A DNA stretch of 14,950 bases, taken from positions 1-14,950 of the forward strand of contig JAOTTU010000037.1 of the NCBI GenBank assembly GCA_029864225.1. The letters run 5' to 3'. The notes under the pieces were generated by a model. The model was not told the DNA's origin and did not search any database. It saw nothing but the letters and a program-made list of their open reading frames with translations. Shown here one piece after another: positions 1-6,497 of the stretch (the first letter of the stretch is position 1; each line of letters opens with the position of its first letter). The position numbers and the translations under genes are program-made. Source of the DNA: Gammaproteobacteria bacterium (GTDB lineage: Bacteria > Pseudomonadota > Gammaproteobacteria > UBA9214).

Positions 1-49
1 CAAACCAGGTCACGAGGAAGATAATGTGCAGGGCCTTGATCCAGAGCAT
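1..49 (-). CDS. hemJ: HemJ-like membrane protein, N-terminal fragment
   Basis: Reading leftward from an ATG at 49, the 16 visible codons give MLWIKALHIIFLVTWF and then leave the window. This matches the characteristic N-terminus of the HemJ family (UPF0093), integral membrane proteins that oxidise protoporphyrinogen IX in bacteria lacking HemG and HemY. Only the start of the first membrane helix is visible, so the call rests on a short but distinctive peptide. An AGGA lies about 12 bases upstream of the start, which is weak as a ribosome binding site. The rest of the gene must lie to the left. The repeat region behind it separates it from the redoxin gene. Confidence 0.7.
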   Translation of the reverse strand, partial: MLWIKALHIIFLVTWF

Positions 50-85
50 GGTGGTTTTGTTTTCCTGTTGTTGTTTGTTCAGGAT

Positions 86-217
86 GGTCTGATTAATCCA
101 TCATTCGTCATTCCGGCGAAAGCCGGAATCCAGTGATGCGTTGATTAGCAGTTACTGGATTCCGGGTCTCCGCTACGCTGCGCCCGGAATGACGGCTTGA
201 TTAAACCTTCCTCAAGT
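86..217. repeat. 132-bp palindromic dispersed element, copy 1
   Basis: The same 132-base unit recurs at 8513-8644 without gaps, with about 21 mismatches by eye. It has a regular plan: TGATTA (90), a hairpin of 8 bp with a GAAA loop (110-129), TGATTA (142), a second hairpin of 8 bp with a 16-nt loop (159-190), and TGATTA (198). An 11-bp inverted pair, CGTCATTCCGG (106-116) and CCGGAATGACG (184-194), encloses both hairpins. This architecture resembles REP/REPIN or MITE-type non-coding repeats. No transposase is present in the window. Confidence 0.85.
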
Positions 218-388
218 GTTCGGGCCGTCTGTCAACGGCCGGTTCTACGCTGCGCCCGGAATGACGGCTTGATTAAACCTTCCTCAAGTGTTCGGGCCGT
301 CTGTCAACGGCCGGTTCTACGCAGCGCCTGGAATGACGACTTGATTAAACCTTCCTCAAGTGTTCGGGCCGTCTGTCATCGGCCGGTT
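191..388. repeat. 72-bp tandem repeat array (about 2.75 units)
   Basis: Units begin at 191, 263 and 335 with an exact 72-base period. Each unit joins the right end of the dispersed element to about 27 bases matching the 3' end of the redoxin gene. Inside each is a short hairpin with arms GGCCGT and ACGGCC. The third unit runs directly into the gene and carries its last codons and stop. Because 72 is a multiple of three, an open frame passes through the array, but its peptide is only a translation of the repeat. Confidence 0.85.
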
Positions 389-901
389 TCTGGCAATGTC
401 GCTGTCCAGCAGGGCGAGGATGCGCTTCTTTAACCGCTCCATGCTCAGTGCGCCGGCTTGGCGGTAGACAATACGGCCGTCCGGTGCGATCAGGAACGTA
501 CTGGGCGTCACGCGGACATCCCCGAAGGCCTGCGCGGCCTCGGCGCGTATGTCCAGCGCGATAGTATACGGAATATTGCGTGACTTGCGCATGGCCAGCA
601 CCTGGTTGGGCGGGTCGTAGTGCATGGCGATACCGATGACCTTCAGGCCGCGCGGCGCCAGCTCCTTGTAGAGTTCGATCAGGTGCGGCATCTCCTTGAG
701 GCAGGCCGTGCAGGTGGTTGCCCAGAAGGTGACCAGCAGCGGCCTGCCACGCAGGCTGTCCAGGGCCAGCTGTTCACCCTCGGTTGTCACCAGCGTGATG
801 TCGGGGCTGGTCGTGGGCCCGGGGGCAGGCAGCGAGAAATAGCCGATGGCCGCGAACAGCATCACGACCATCAGGGAAATCGCTAATTTACCGGGCTTCA
901 T
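356..901 (-). CDS. TlpA-like membrane-anchored thiol-disulfide oxidoreductase
   Basis: The protein has 181 residues. Residues 7-24 form an N-terminal hydrophobic anchor, which would place the rest in the periplasm. The thioredoxin fold of the TlpA/ResA/AhpC-TSA group follows, with active-site WATTCTAC (Cys64 and Cys67) and the cis-proline at Thr132-Pro133. Such proteins reduce or exchange periplasmic disulfides, often for cytochrome c maturation or metalloprotein assembly; the actual partner cannot be read here. Its ATG overlaps the stop of the upstream DUF4126 gene by four bases, so the two are probably translationally coupled. The last nine or so codons and the TGA lie inside the third unit of the 72-bp repeat. 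The natural C-terminus may therefore have been replaced by repeat sequence. Confidence 0.9.
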   Translation of the reverse strand: MKPGKLAISLMVVMLFAAIGYFSLPAPGPTTSPDITLVTTEGEQLALDSLRGRPLLVTFWATTCTACLKEMPHLIELYKELAPRGLKVIGIAMHYDPPNQVLAMRKSRNIPYTIALDIRAEAAQAFGDVRVTPSTFLIAPDGRIVYRQAGALSMERLKKRILALLDSDIARNRPMTDGPNT

Positions 902-1545
902 TCTTGTGATTTGGTGTCGGCAGCGGGTTTATCGGCTCCCGCAGCGGTGTTTCCGCTGCCCAGTACCCGGCCCAGGTAGCCGAAGACCTTCTTGATGCCG
1001 CGCCAGATCCTGGGCAGCAGCCAGATCATCAGCAGGATGAACAGCCCCAGCAATACCAGGAACAGGATGGGATGGGTCAGTGCCGTCCACAGCCCGGCAA
1101 TCACCACGACGTCCTCGCCCACCGAGGCGAACCAGTTGCTGAAGGGCTCCGGCGAGGTGTTGATCATCACGCGGCTGCCCGCCTTGGTGAGATGGCTGCC
1201 GGTGGCCAGTGTGCCACCGGCTATCGCGGCGGCCAGCTGCGCGCCCATTCCGACATCGCCCACGGCACCGGCGGCCAGGATCGCCCCGGCGGGTATGCGG
1301 ATGAAGGTGTGGATGCCGTCCCAGCCGGTGTCGACACCGGGGACCTTGTCGGCGAAGAACTCAACGCAGTACATGAAGCCAGCGGCGAGCATGACCATCG
1401 GGTCGCTGAGTATCTGCAGGTCCGGTGGCAGCTCAATGTTGCCGGTGGTGCCCATGAAACCGAGCATGAAGATGGCCGCATACAGGTTGATGCCGCTGGC
1501 CCAGGCGACGCCCATAGTGAGGGCAAGGATCTGTGCAATATCCAT
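898..1545 (-). CDS. DUF4126 family membrane protein
   Basis: A 215-residue integral membrane protein of the DUF4126 family, whose function is unknown. It is rich in glycine, alanine and hydrophobic residues and has several membrane segments, including a strongly hydrophobic helix near residues 155-180. The family-typical stretch FADKVPGVDTGWDGIHTFIR is present at about residues 64-83. The last 25 residues are polar and alanine-rich. The start codon at 1545 has only a weak upstream purine stretch. The gene is first of a two-gene minus-strand unit with the redoxin and is divergent from mscL across a 236-bp gap. Pairing with a TlpA-like protein suggests an envelope role, but this is inference. 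Confidence 0.85.
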   Translation of the reverse strand: MDIAQILALTMGVAWASGINLYAAIFMLGFMGTTGNIELPPDLQILSDPMVMLAAGFMYCVEFFADKVPGVDTGWDGIHTFIRIPAGAILAAGAVGDVGMGAQLAAAIAGGTLATGSHLTKAGSRVMINTSPEPFSNWFASVGEDVVVIAGLWTALTHPILFLVLLGLFILLMIWLLPRIWRGIKKVFGYLGRVLGSGNTAAGADKPAADTKSQE

Positions 1546-1719
1546 CCACTTATCTCATTGTGCCCAGGGCGGTTGATCCCTGGATGCGCACCATTTTATC
1601 AATTGATGCCGCGATATACCGTTTGGGCGCGGCAGGGTTATGCGCGCCACCCGGAAAATACAAAAAAAACTATATAAAAATCATTAGGATGTGAGATTTA
1701 AAAGAATTGTAAAGACATG

Positions 1720-1748
1720 TTTACAGTGTGTTGCCGTTCCGTTGTAAT
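1720..1748 (+). promoter_or_regulatory. Sigma-70 promoter for mscL
   Basis: TTTACA at 1720-1725 and TGTAAT at 1743-1748 each match the consensus at five of six bases and are separated by exactly 17 bases. An A/T-rich tract at 1660-1715 could act as an UP element. A transcript would start near 1755, giving a leader of about 27 bases that holds the AGAGGGGAA ribosome binding site. Confidence 0.7.
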
Positions 1749-1781
1749 AGGCCAGCATTTTAAACCAGAGGGGAACTACAA

Positions 1782-2213
1782 ATGTTTGAAGAATTCAAGA
1801 AATTTGCCATGCGTGGCAACGTGGTCGATATGGCCGTCGGTATCGTGATCGGTGTCGCGTTCGGCAAGATCGTCAGTTCATTCGTGAAGGATGTGCTGAT
1901 GCCACCGATCGGCAAGCTGATGGGCGGTGTCGATTTCAGCAACCTGTTCATCAATCTCGGTGCCGGCACCTATGAAACCCTGGCCGCTGCCCAGGAGGCC
2001 GGGGCGGCAACCATTAACTACGGTGTGTTTATCAACACGGTGCTGGATTTCCTGATTGTCGCCTTTGCGATCTTCATGGTCGTCAAGCTCATGAACAAGA
2101 TGAAGACCGAGGAGCCGGCCAAGGCGCCGGACACCAAGGCCTGCCCGCAGTGCCTGTCCGATATCCCCATCGCGGCCAAACGTTGCAAGTTCTGCACCTC
2201 CGAGGTGGGGTGA
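1782..2213 (+). CDS. mscL: Large-conductance mechanosensitive channel MscL
   Basis: This 143-residue inner-membrane channel opens under membrane tension and releases solutes after hypo-osmotic shock. The N-terminal amphipathic helix and first transmembrane helix (residues 1-43, beginning MFEEFKKFAMRGNVVDMAVG) are canonical. A periplasmic loop runs over about 44-78 and the second membrane helix over about 80-103. The C-terminal tail ends in a four-cysteine zinc-ribbon-like motif, with Cys121, Cys124, Cys135 and Cys138 in two CxxC pairs. A similar tail occurs in many MscL proteins outside the enterics. AGAGGGG lies about eight bases before the ATG and a good promoter lies just upstream. The small lipoprotein gene 72 bases downstream may be co-transcribed. 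Confidence 0.97.
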   Translation: MFEEFKKFAMRGNVVDMAVGIVIGVAFGKIVSSFVKDVLMPPIGKLMGGVDFSNLFINLGAGTYETLAAAQEAGAATINYGVFINTVLDFLIVAFAIFMVVKLMNKMKTEEPAKAPDTKACPQCLSDIPIAAKRCKFCTSEVG

Positions 2214-2285
2214 TCTGCTGGCGGTGGCTGCAGGATGTTATTTAGCAGGTTTGTATCTCACAAGTTAATAATTAGGAGTGTTCTA

Positions 2286-2705
2286 ATGAGTAAATCGATA
2301 ATCGCCGTTGCGGCTGTTTCACTGCTGCTTGCCGGGTGTGGCGACAAGGACAAATCAACGGCTGTACAAGAGACCAGCGAGACCCCCTCGATCATGGACA
2401 AGGCGATGGAGAGCAGTAAACAGGCGGTGGAGAGCACCAAGGAGACGGTTCAGGAATCAGCCACTGCTGTCGGCGAGGCCACTGGAGAGGCGGTCGAAGC
2501 GGCCGGCGAGATGATCGATGAAGCTGCGGATTCCACCATGGAGGACGCTTCTGGTATGAAGGAAAAGGCCGGTGAAATGGTTGAGGAAGCCATCGAAAAG
2601 GTCAAGGGGATGGCTGGCGAGGCCACTGAAGAGTCCGCTGCCGATGCGGCGGCCTCGAAAACCGGTGATGTCGTCAAGGATGCCGGCTCCATGATCGGTC
2701 AGTAA
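2286..2705 (+). CDS. Small helical lipoprotein, Ala/Glu/Lys-rich
   Basis: I chose the ATG at 2286 because AGGAG (2274-2278) sits seven bases before it and it gives a clean lipoprotein signal peptide; an in-frame ATG at 2235 would add 17 residues ahead of that signal. The 139-residue product has a signal peptide ending in the lipobox LLAGC, with lipidation expected at Cys18. The mature part has no aromatic residues. It is a low-complexity series of A, E, K, S, T, G and M that reads as amphipathic helix in short repeats (for example GEAVEAAGEMIDEAA), resembling LEA or apolipoprotein-like stress proteins. Its function is not recognised. It lies 72 bases after mscL and before a strong terminator, so an osmotic or envelope stress role is plausible. 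Confidence 0.8.
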   Translation: MSKSIIAVAAVSLLLAGCGDKDKSTAVQETSETPSIMDKAMESSKQAVESTKETVQESATAVGEATGEAVEAAGEMIDEAADSTMEDASGMKEKAGEMVEEAIEKVKGMAGEATEESAADAAASKTGDVVKDAGSMIGQ

Positions 2706-2735
2706 TCTGCAATTCGTCCTTTAAATGAACTATCC

Positions 2736-2762
2736 GGCCGGGCCTGTGCCCGGCCTTTTTTT
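2736..2762 (+). terminator. Rho-independent terminator after the small lipoprotein gene
   Basis: GGCCGGGC (2736-2743) pairs perfectly with GCCCGGCC (2748-2755) across a CTGT loop and is followed by seven T residues. It ends the mscL-lipoprotein unit. Confidence 0.93.
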
Positions 2763-2844
2763 GCGGCGGTTTTTTGAGTGTTGAGGGAGAAGGTCAGGAT
2801 GAGGGATATAGTTCAGGCAGTTGTATATTGTTAATGACCTGATT

Positions 2845-2872
2845 CACCGCAAAGACGAAAAGGTCACAAAGG
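2845..2872. repeat. Dispersed CACCGCAAAGACG-type repeat, degenerate copy
   Basis: This is an imperfect copy of the motif seen at 8272-8298 and, inverted, at 8677-8694. It lies in the gap between the terminator and the two-helix membrane protein gene. I see no coding sequence in 2763-2996. Confidence 0.6.
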
Positions 2873-2884
2873 AAAATAATTATT

Positions 2885-2969
2885 CACCGCTGAGAAAAAG
2901 CCTGAAATACGAAAAAACAAAGAGCGGTGGGGGCGGAGGGATTAAGATTAAATCCCTCCGCCCCCTTTT
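2885..2969 (+). promoter_or_regulatory. Two adjacent stem-loops, attenuator-like
   Basis: CACCGCT (2885-2891) pairs with AGCGGTG (2923-2929). Immediately after it, a perfect 15-bp stem (2929-2943 with 2951-2965) closes on a 7-nt loop and is followed by TTTT. The second hairpin looks like an intrinsic terminator, yet it sits only 27 bases before the start codon at 2997, with no gene directly upstream. A leader attenuator or a leftover terminator from a lost gene would both fit. Confidence 0.5.
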
Positions 2970-2996
2970 GTATCCACTTTTGCCAATGGAACAACA

Positions 2997-3362
2997 ATGA
3001 TGTTGCGTAGTGCGTTTTTTGTCTTTATTGCCGGGTGGGTTGTCTGGTTCTGGCTGGACAAACCGCCGGACCGGGGGCGCTTCCGGCTGCCGGAGGCGAG
3101 CGACAGCCTGCTGGAAAACTTCCAGCGTGCGTTCGATATGCTGAAGGCAGGCCATGCCGAACTGGCCTTCGTCTATATCTGGCCGGCCCACTACCTCATC
3201 CTGTCGCTGCTGGGCGGGGTCATTATCGGCATGGCCTGGCAGTCTGTTGCCCGCTACTTCTCATTTCATCGCCGTGAATACCGGGCCCGGAAACGGGCCA
3301 TTGTCGAGACAGGCAGGGGAACGGCAGAGCCGGAAGAAAAAGAAAAGGGCCACGGTAACTAA
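2997..3362 (+). CDS. Hypothetical two-helix membrane protein
   Basis: A 121-residue protein with a first membrane segment at about residues 4-20 (FFVFIAGWVVWFWLD) and a second at about 62-82 (HYLILSLLGGVIIGMAW). The loop between them contains an amphipathic stretch with a PEASDSLLENFQRAFDML motif. The C-terminus is short, basic, then Glu/Lys-rich, and probably cytoplasmic. I do not recognise a named domain. Patterned hydrophobicity and gene-like codon use argue that it is real. The ribosome binding site is weak (GGA about eight bases upstream), and a second ATG directly follows the first. Two hairpins precede it. Its stop codon falls in the loop of the terminator it shares with the convergent lipoprotein gene. 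Confidence 0.7.
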   Translation: MMLRSAFFVFIAGWVVWFWLDKPPDRGRFRLPEASDSLLENFQRAFDMLKAGHAELAFVYIWPAHYLILSLLGGVIIGMAWQSVARYFSFHRREYRARKRAIVETGRGTAEPEEKEKGHGN

Positions 3363-3378
3363 ATCACCGTGGCCCTTT
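3344..3378. terminator. Bidirectional terminator between convergent genes
   Basis: A perfect 13-bp stem pairs 3344-3356 with 3366-3378 around a 9-nt loop that contains the TAA stop of the plus-strand gene. On the minus strand the stem is followed by a T-rich run (the AGAAAAAGAAAA stretch at 3335-3346 read in reverse). It can therefore stop transcription of the repeat lipoprotein gene as well, using bases inside the 3' end of its neighbour. Confidence 0.85.
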
Positions 3379-3402
3379 CGGGGTACTGCTTTTAACGGGT
3401 TT

Positions 3403-4515
3403 TTACTGGTACATCACACCCAGTGACTTCAGCGTGCCGATCGTGATACCACCGGTCGGCAGCCCCTTGGCCTTCTGGTAGGACCTGACAGCTGCCATGG
3501 TCTGGCCACCGATCACGCCGTCAATCGGGCCCGGGCTGTGCCCGGCCTTGTCGAGCGCCGTCTGGATGCGGGCGACGATATCAGGCGTGGTGTTGGTCTT
3601 GCACAGCACCGGGCGCCACTCGACGCGGCCGTCAGCCGTCATGATGCGCTTGGTGATGGTGTCGGCAACTTCGGGGATCGGAATGGTCGTTGACTTGGCC
3701 GGTTCAGCCAGCTTGCGGACCCGGACGGTCTTGTACTCGGCCGGGATCTCCACCTTGCGGGTGGTCGGCGGGGTCTTCATGACACGCCTCTTGACCGTCT
3801 TGTACTCGGCCGGGATTGCGACCTCGCGGGTGGTGGCTGGCTTGACCTGAGCCCGCCGGGTGACCGTCCTGTAGGTCGCAGGCACTTCAACCAGACACAT
3901 GATCTCACCGGTGGCCTCGTCGACCCTGGTGATCGGGCCGGAACCCTTCTTCCAGACCGTGTGTGCCGGTTTATCGAGGATCTTCTCCGAGATGTTGTCA
4001 TAGACGGCTGGTATGGTTTCCAGGCGGGTGGATGCCGGACGCACCAGGACCTGTTCCTCAACCCATTCATAGGTCGCCGGGATCACCTCGAGACGCTCCG
4101 AAGCGCCCTTGCTCAGTACCTGTTCGTCAGCCCACTCGAACTTTGGTGGGATTGTCTCGATCCGGGCAGATGCCTCGCGGCGCACTACACGAATCTGCTC
4201 GGTCTTGTACTGCGGCGGAATGAATACGCGGGCGTAACATTCACCGGGCTTGGCGTTGGGCGGTAGCAGTTCGCTTCCTGGTACGCCGGTAATGGCTGCG
4301 GATTTCTGGCTATCATCTGCGAGTGACTGTTTCAACCGGTTGATTGTCGATTGCAGCGAAGAGATTTCACTGTCTTTTTCGGCAAGCGCGGCATCCGAAG
4401 TTCCTGTGGATGTCGTTTCGGTCGAGGTCTTACCGGTCATGGTGCTGCACCCGCTGGATGCGAGACCGGCTACGAGCAGAATGAATACCAGACGGGATGT
4501 TCTGATATTGTTCAT
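3403..4515 (-). CDS. Envelope lipoprotein with 23-residue repeats and a peptidoglycan-binding domain
   Basis: The protein has 370 residues. A hydrophobic signal (8-19) ends in ASSGC, giving probable lipidation at Cys23, though Ser at -3 is unusual. A Ser/Thr linker (24-40) and a short coiled-coil-like helix (43-70) follow. Residues 99-279 hold seven repeats of exactly 23 residues, starting IPPQY, IPPKF, IPATY, IPAVY, VPATY, IPAEY and IPAEY. The fourth carries a 20-residue insertion, and a partial eighth follows. The C-terminal domain (310-370), with the PGPIDGVIGGQTMAAVRSYQ motif, belongs to the peptidoglycan-binding PG_binding_1 family. Besides Cys23 there are three cysteines: 93, 207 and 305. 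AGGAGA lies five bases before the ATG. It probably links the outer membrane to the cell wall; the repeat function is unknown to me. Confidence 0.85.
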   Translation of the reverse strand: MNNIRTSRLVFILLVAGLASSGCSTMTGKTSTETTSTGTSDAALAEKDSEISSLQSTINRLKQSLADDSQKSAAITGVPGSELLPPNAKPGECYARVFIPPQYKTEQIRVVRREASARIETIPPKFEWADEQVLSKGASERLEVIPATYEWVEEQVLVRPASTRLETIPAVYDNISEKILDKPAHTVWKKGSGPITRVDEATGEIMCLVEVPATYRTVTRRAQVKPATTREVAIPAEYKTVKRRVMKTPPTTRKVEIPAEYKTVRVRKLAEPAKSTTIPIPEVADTITKRIMTADGRVEWRPVLCKTNTTPDIVARIQTALDKAGHSPGPIDGVIGGQTMAAVRSYQKAKGLPTGGITIGTLKSLGVMYQ

Positions 4516-4605
4516 TGCATTCTCCTGTGTGACTTTGGTTTTTTGAGGTTAAATCCGGGCGCAGGCTGACGTATTAACACAATAAATGCAACAGACATTC
4601 GCTCC

Positions 4606-4641
4606 GTGACTGAATTGTAGGGAAGCCCCTACAGAAGTCAC
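4606..4641. promoter_or_regulatory. Palindrome in the promoter region of the repeat lipoprotein gene
   Basis: A perfect 7-bp inverted pair, TGTAGGG (4616-4622) and CCCTACA (4627-4633), surrounds a 4-nt centre. GTGAC (4606-4610) and GTCAC (4637-4641) form an outer inverted pair. On the minus strand a possible -10 box TACAAT overlaps the inner arm, about 100 bases before the lipoprotein ATG. This would suit an operator or activator site. The regulator is not known. Confidence 0.5.
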
Positions 4642-4683
4642 TAGAATTACGGGACTTCTGACAATTTGTTACATTTGACGGGA

Positions 4684-4734
4684 AACAAAAAAACCGGCAG
4701 GAACGGGCGTCGGGGGCCTGTTAGCCTGCCGGTT
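4684..4734 (-). terminator. Rho-independent terminator after the DUF4332 gene
   Basis: On the minus strand AACCGGCAGG (4734-4725) pairs with CCTGCCGGTT (4701-4692) across a GC-rich 23-nt loop, followed by a run of seven T (4693-4687, overlapping the stem end). It lies 16 bases past the stop of the gene at 4750. Confidence 0.8.
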
Positions 4735-4749
4735 GTCTGGTTCAGCTGA

Positions 4750-5157
4750 TCAGTGGGTGATGACCGGGTTGAGCGCCTTGGCCTGTTCAACCCACTTTGT
4801 GACCGTCTTCGCCGAGGGGACGGTGCGGGTCAGCTTCTTCGCGTTATTCACTTCCTTCATTTTGACGGCCAGGTTCTCGGCATTGCGGTTACGCAATTCC
4901 TTGACCGTGTCCACTCCGGCGGCCTCCAGCAGTTCAGAGAATTCCGGGCCGACACCGGAAATACGCATCAGGTCGGCCATGTTTACCCACTCCAGCAGCT
5001 TGGCTTCGGAAAGGCCGGTCTTCTCGGCCGTTGTCTTTCTGCCCTTGGCATCACAGCACAGCTTGATCAGTTTGGCGGTGGTGTCGATGCCGGCAGCGGA
5101 CAGCTTTTCGCCGTAGGACGGGCCGATGCCCTCGATTTCCTGGATTTTATACCCCAT
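4750..5157 (-). CDS. DUF4332 helix-hairpin-helix protein
   Basis: The start is set at 5157 because GAGGAGA (5164-5170) sits six bases upstream; the longer frame to 5235 would begin inside the promoter. The 135-residue product carries two helix-hairpin-helix-like segments, IEGIGPSYGEKLSAAGI (about 8-24) and ISGVGPEFSELLEAAGV (about 66-82). This is the pattern of DUF4332, a family thought to bind DNA non-specifically through GIG/GVG hairpins. There is no enzymatic domain, signal peptide or membrane segment. A CC pair (KLCCDAKG) and a basic C-terminal helix are visible. It is a single-gene unit with its own promoter and terminator. Its role is unknown; DNA binding or protein scaffolding is likely. 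Confidence 0.85.
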   Translation of the reverse strand: MGYKIQEIEGIGPSYGEKLSAAGIDTTAKLIKLCCDAKGRKTTAEKTGLSEAKLLEWVNMADLMRISGVGPEFSELLEAAGVDTVKELRNRNAENLAVKMKEVNNAKKLTRTVPSAKTVTKWVEQAKALNPVITH

Positions 5158-5206
5158 GTTCAGTCTCCTCATTGTGTCTTGAAAGGTGCTGGATACGTCG
5201 TGCTGG

Positions 5207-5235
5207 ATTAAACAATGAGCACTTTGATTAATCAA
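5207..5235 (-). promoter_or_regulatory. Sigma-70 promoter for the DUF4332 gene
   Basis: On the minus strand TTGATT (5235-5230) and TTTAAT (5212-5207) are separated by exactly 17 bases. Transcription would start near 5200 and give a leader of about 43 bases, which supports the start codon at 5157. Confidence 0.6.
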
Positions 5236-5423
5236 CCACTATCCGGTCGCGGTACCTGGCTGAATGTAAACAATGGTTACAGGTCCTGGCCTGATCGCCC
5301 GGCGGCTGGCGGTTGCCGGGGCAGGCCGATATCGGATGCCTGTATACTTGCCACGGTCCTGTCCGGGGTGTCCCGGGCCTGTGCCGGCGGGGTGTTGGAA
5401 AGTAACCCGGAGACAGAGTCCAG

Positions 5424-6497
5424 ATGAGTGCAACCAAGCCGATACGCGAAATCCGCATCAACCCGACCCTGCCTTCGGAGTCGGTGCTGGTCGCCACGGA
5501 GCGCGGCCTGCGGCCCCGCAAGGAGGAAGAGCGTGTTCCCCGTGACAGCCGGGATCATGTCGATAGCTGCCCCTTTTGCCGGGGCAACGAGGACAAGACG
5601 CCGCCGACCATCCTCGCACTGCCGGATGAAAAAGACTGGCAGGTGAGAATTGTCCGCAATCTGTATCCGGTACTCGGCACCGACAATGAACAGTCCGACT
5701 ACAGCTTCGGCCTGCAGCAGGCGCTGGAGGGCTACGGCCATCACGAGGTCATTATCGATCACAGCAGGCATGGCATCGGGATACACGAAATGTCCGAGCG
5801 GCATCTCGCCCGGGTGCTGCAGACCTACCAGCGCCGCATGGACGAGTTGTACAGCGCTGATGAACGCATCAAGTACGTACTGGTGTTCAAGAACTTCGGC
5901 CATGCAGCCGGGGCGAGCATCGGTCATACTCACAGCCAGCTGATCGCCATGCCGGTGATACCCGAGAATGTCTACAATGAAGTCGAGCACAGCCGCCGTC
6001 ACTACCGCAAACATCGGCAGTGCATCTTCTGCAGCCTCATTGACGAAGCGCTGACATTCGAGGCAACGATCTACAGCCCTGAGTCCGGGGAAGTCAGGCG
6101 CAAAATCGACATCGGACAGTATGTGGTCGAGCGCGGCGAGCGCTTTATCGCCATCAAGCCCTTCGCCAGCCGTTACGAGTGGGAGGTGCACATCCTGCCG
6201 ATCGAGCACCAGAGCAACTTCCTGGAAGCCTCCGCCGGGGACACGGCCGACTTGGCCGGGGTGCTCAGGCGCACCATGGCGCGCCTGGACACGGTCCTGG
6301 GCGGCGCCCAGTACAATTACTATTTCCATACGGCACCACGCTGTGAGATGTTCGCCGACTGCGATCCCAGTTACCATTGGCACCTGGAAATCTGTCCGCG
6401 GACAGCCATTCCTTCCGGTTTCGAGCTGGGTTCGGGCTTGTTTGTGACGACCATCAGTCCGGAGGATGCCGCGGCGCGCCTCAGGGAGGCCCTATGA
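5424..6497 (+). CDS. galT: GalT-family hexose-1-phosphate nucleotidyltransferase
   Basis: This 357-residue cytoplasmic protein has the GalT branch layout of two HIT-like halves. Cys49 and Cys52 (SCPFC) match the N-terminal zinc pair of GalT, and GHHEVI is at 105-110. The nucleotidylated histidine lies in HTHSQ (168-172), with His170 as the nucleophile. A second CxxC is at 200-203, and YHWHLEICPR (317-326) is the remnant histidine motif of the second half. Classical GalT has HPHGQ and transfers UMP between glucose-1-P and galactose-1-P. The HxHSQ form leaves the nucleotide open: ADP-glucose phosphorylase-like activity is possible. GGAGA lies ten bases before the ATG. The stop overlaps the next start by four bases. 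No other Leloir gene is nearby, so a galactose role is uncertain; the symbol marks the family. Confidence 0.8.
   Translation: MSATKPIREIRINPTLPSESVLVATERGLRPRKEEERVPRDSRDHVDSCPFCRGNEDKTPPTILALPDEKDWQVRIVRNLYPVLGTDNEQSDYSFGLQQALEGYGHHEVIIDHSRHGIGIHEMSERHLARVLQTYQRRMDELYSADERIKYVLVFKNFGHAAGASIGHTHSQLIAMPVIPENVYNEVEHSRRHYRKHRQCIFCSLIDEALTFEATIYSPESGEVRRKIDIGQYVVERGERFIAIKPFASRYEWEVHILPIEHQSNFLEASAGDTADLAGVLRRTMARLDTVLGGAQYNYYFHTAPRCEMFADCDPSYHWHLEICPRTAIPSGFELGSGLFVTTISPEDAAARLREAL

Noticed and set aside
191..388. Tandem repeats as a CRISPR array
   Set aside because: The units are contiguous 72-bp copies with no variable spacers, and no cas genes are present.
197..433. Open frame with 24-residue repeated peptide
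   Set aside because: It is a translation of the 72-bp tandem repeat and runs antisense into the redoxin gene; there is no ribosome binding site or domain.
5277..6383. 368-residue minus-strand frame
   Set aside because: It is antisense to the GalT-like gene, which has intact active-site motifs; the antisense frame is a by-product of GC-rich codon use.
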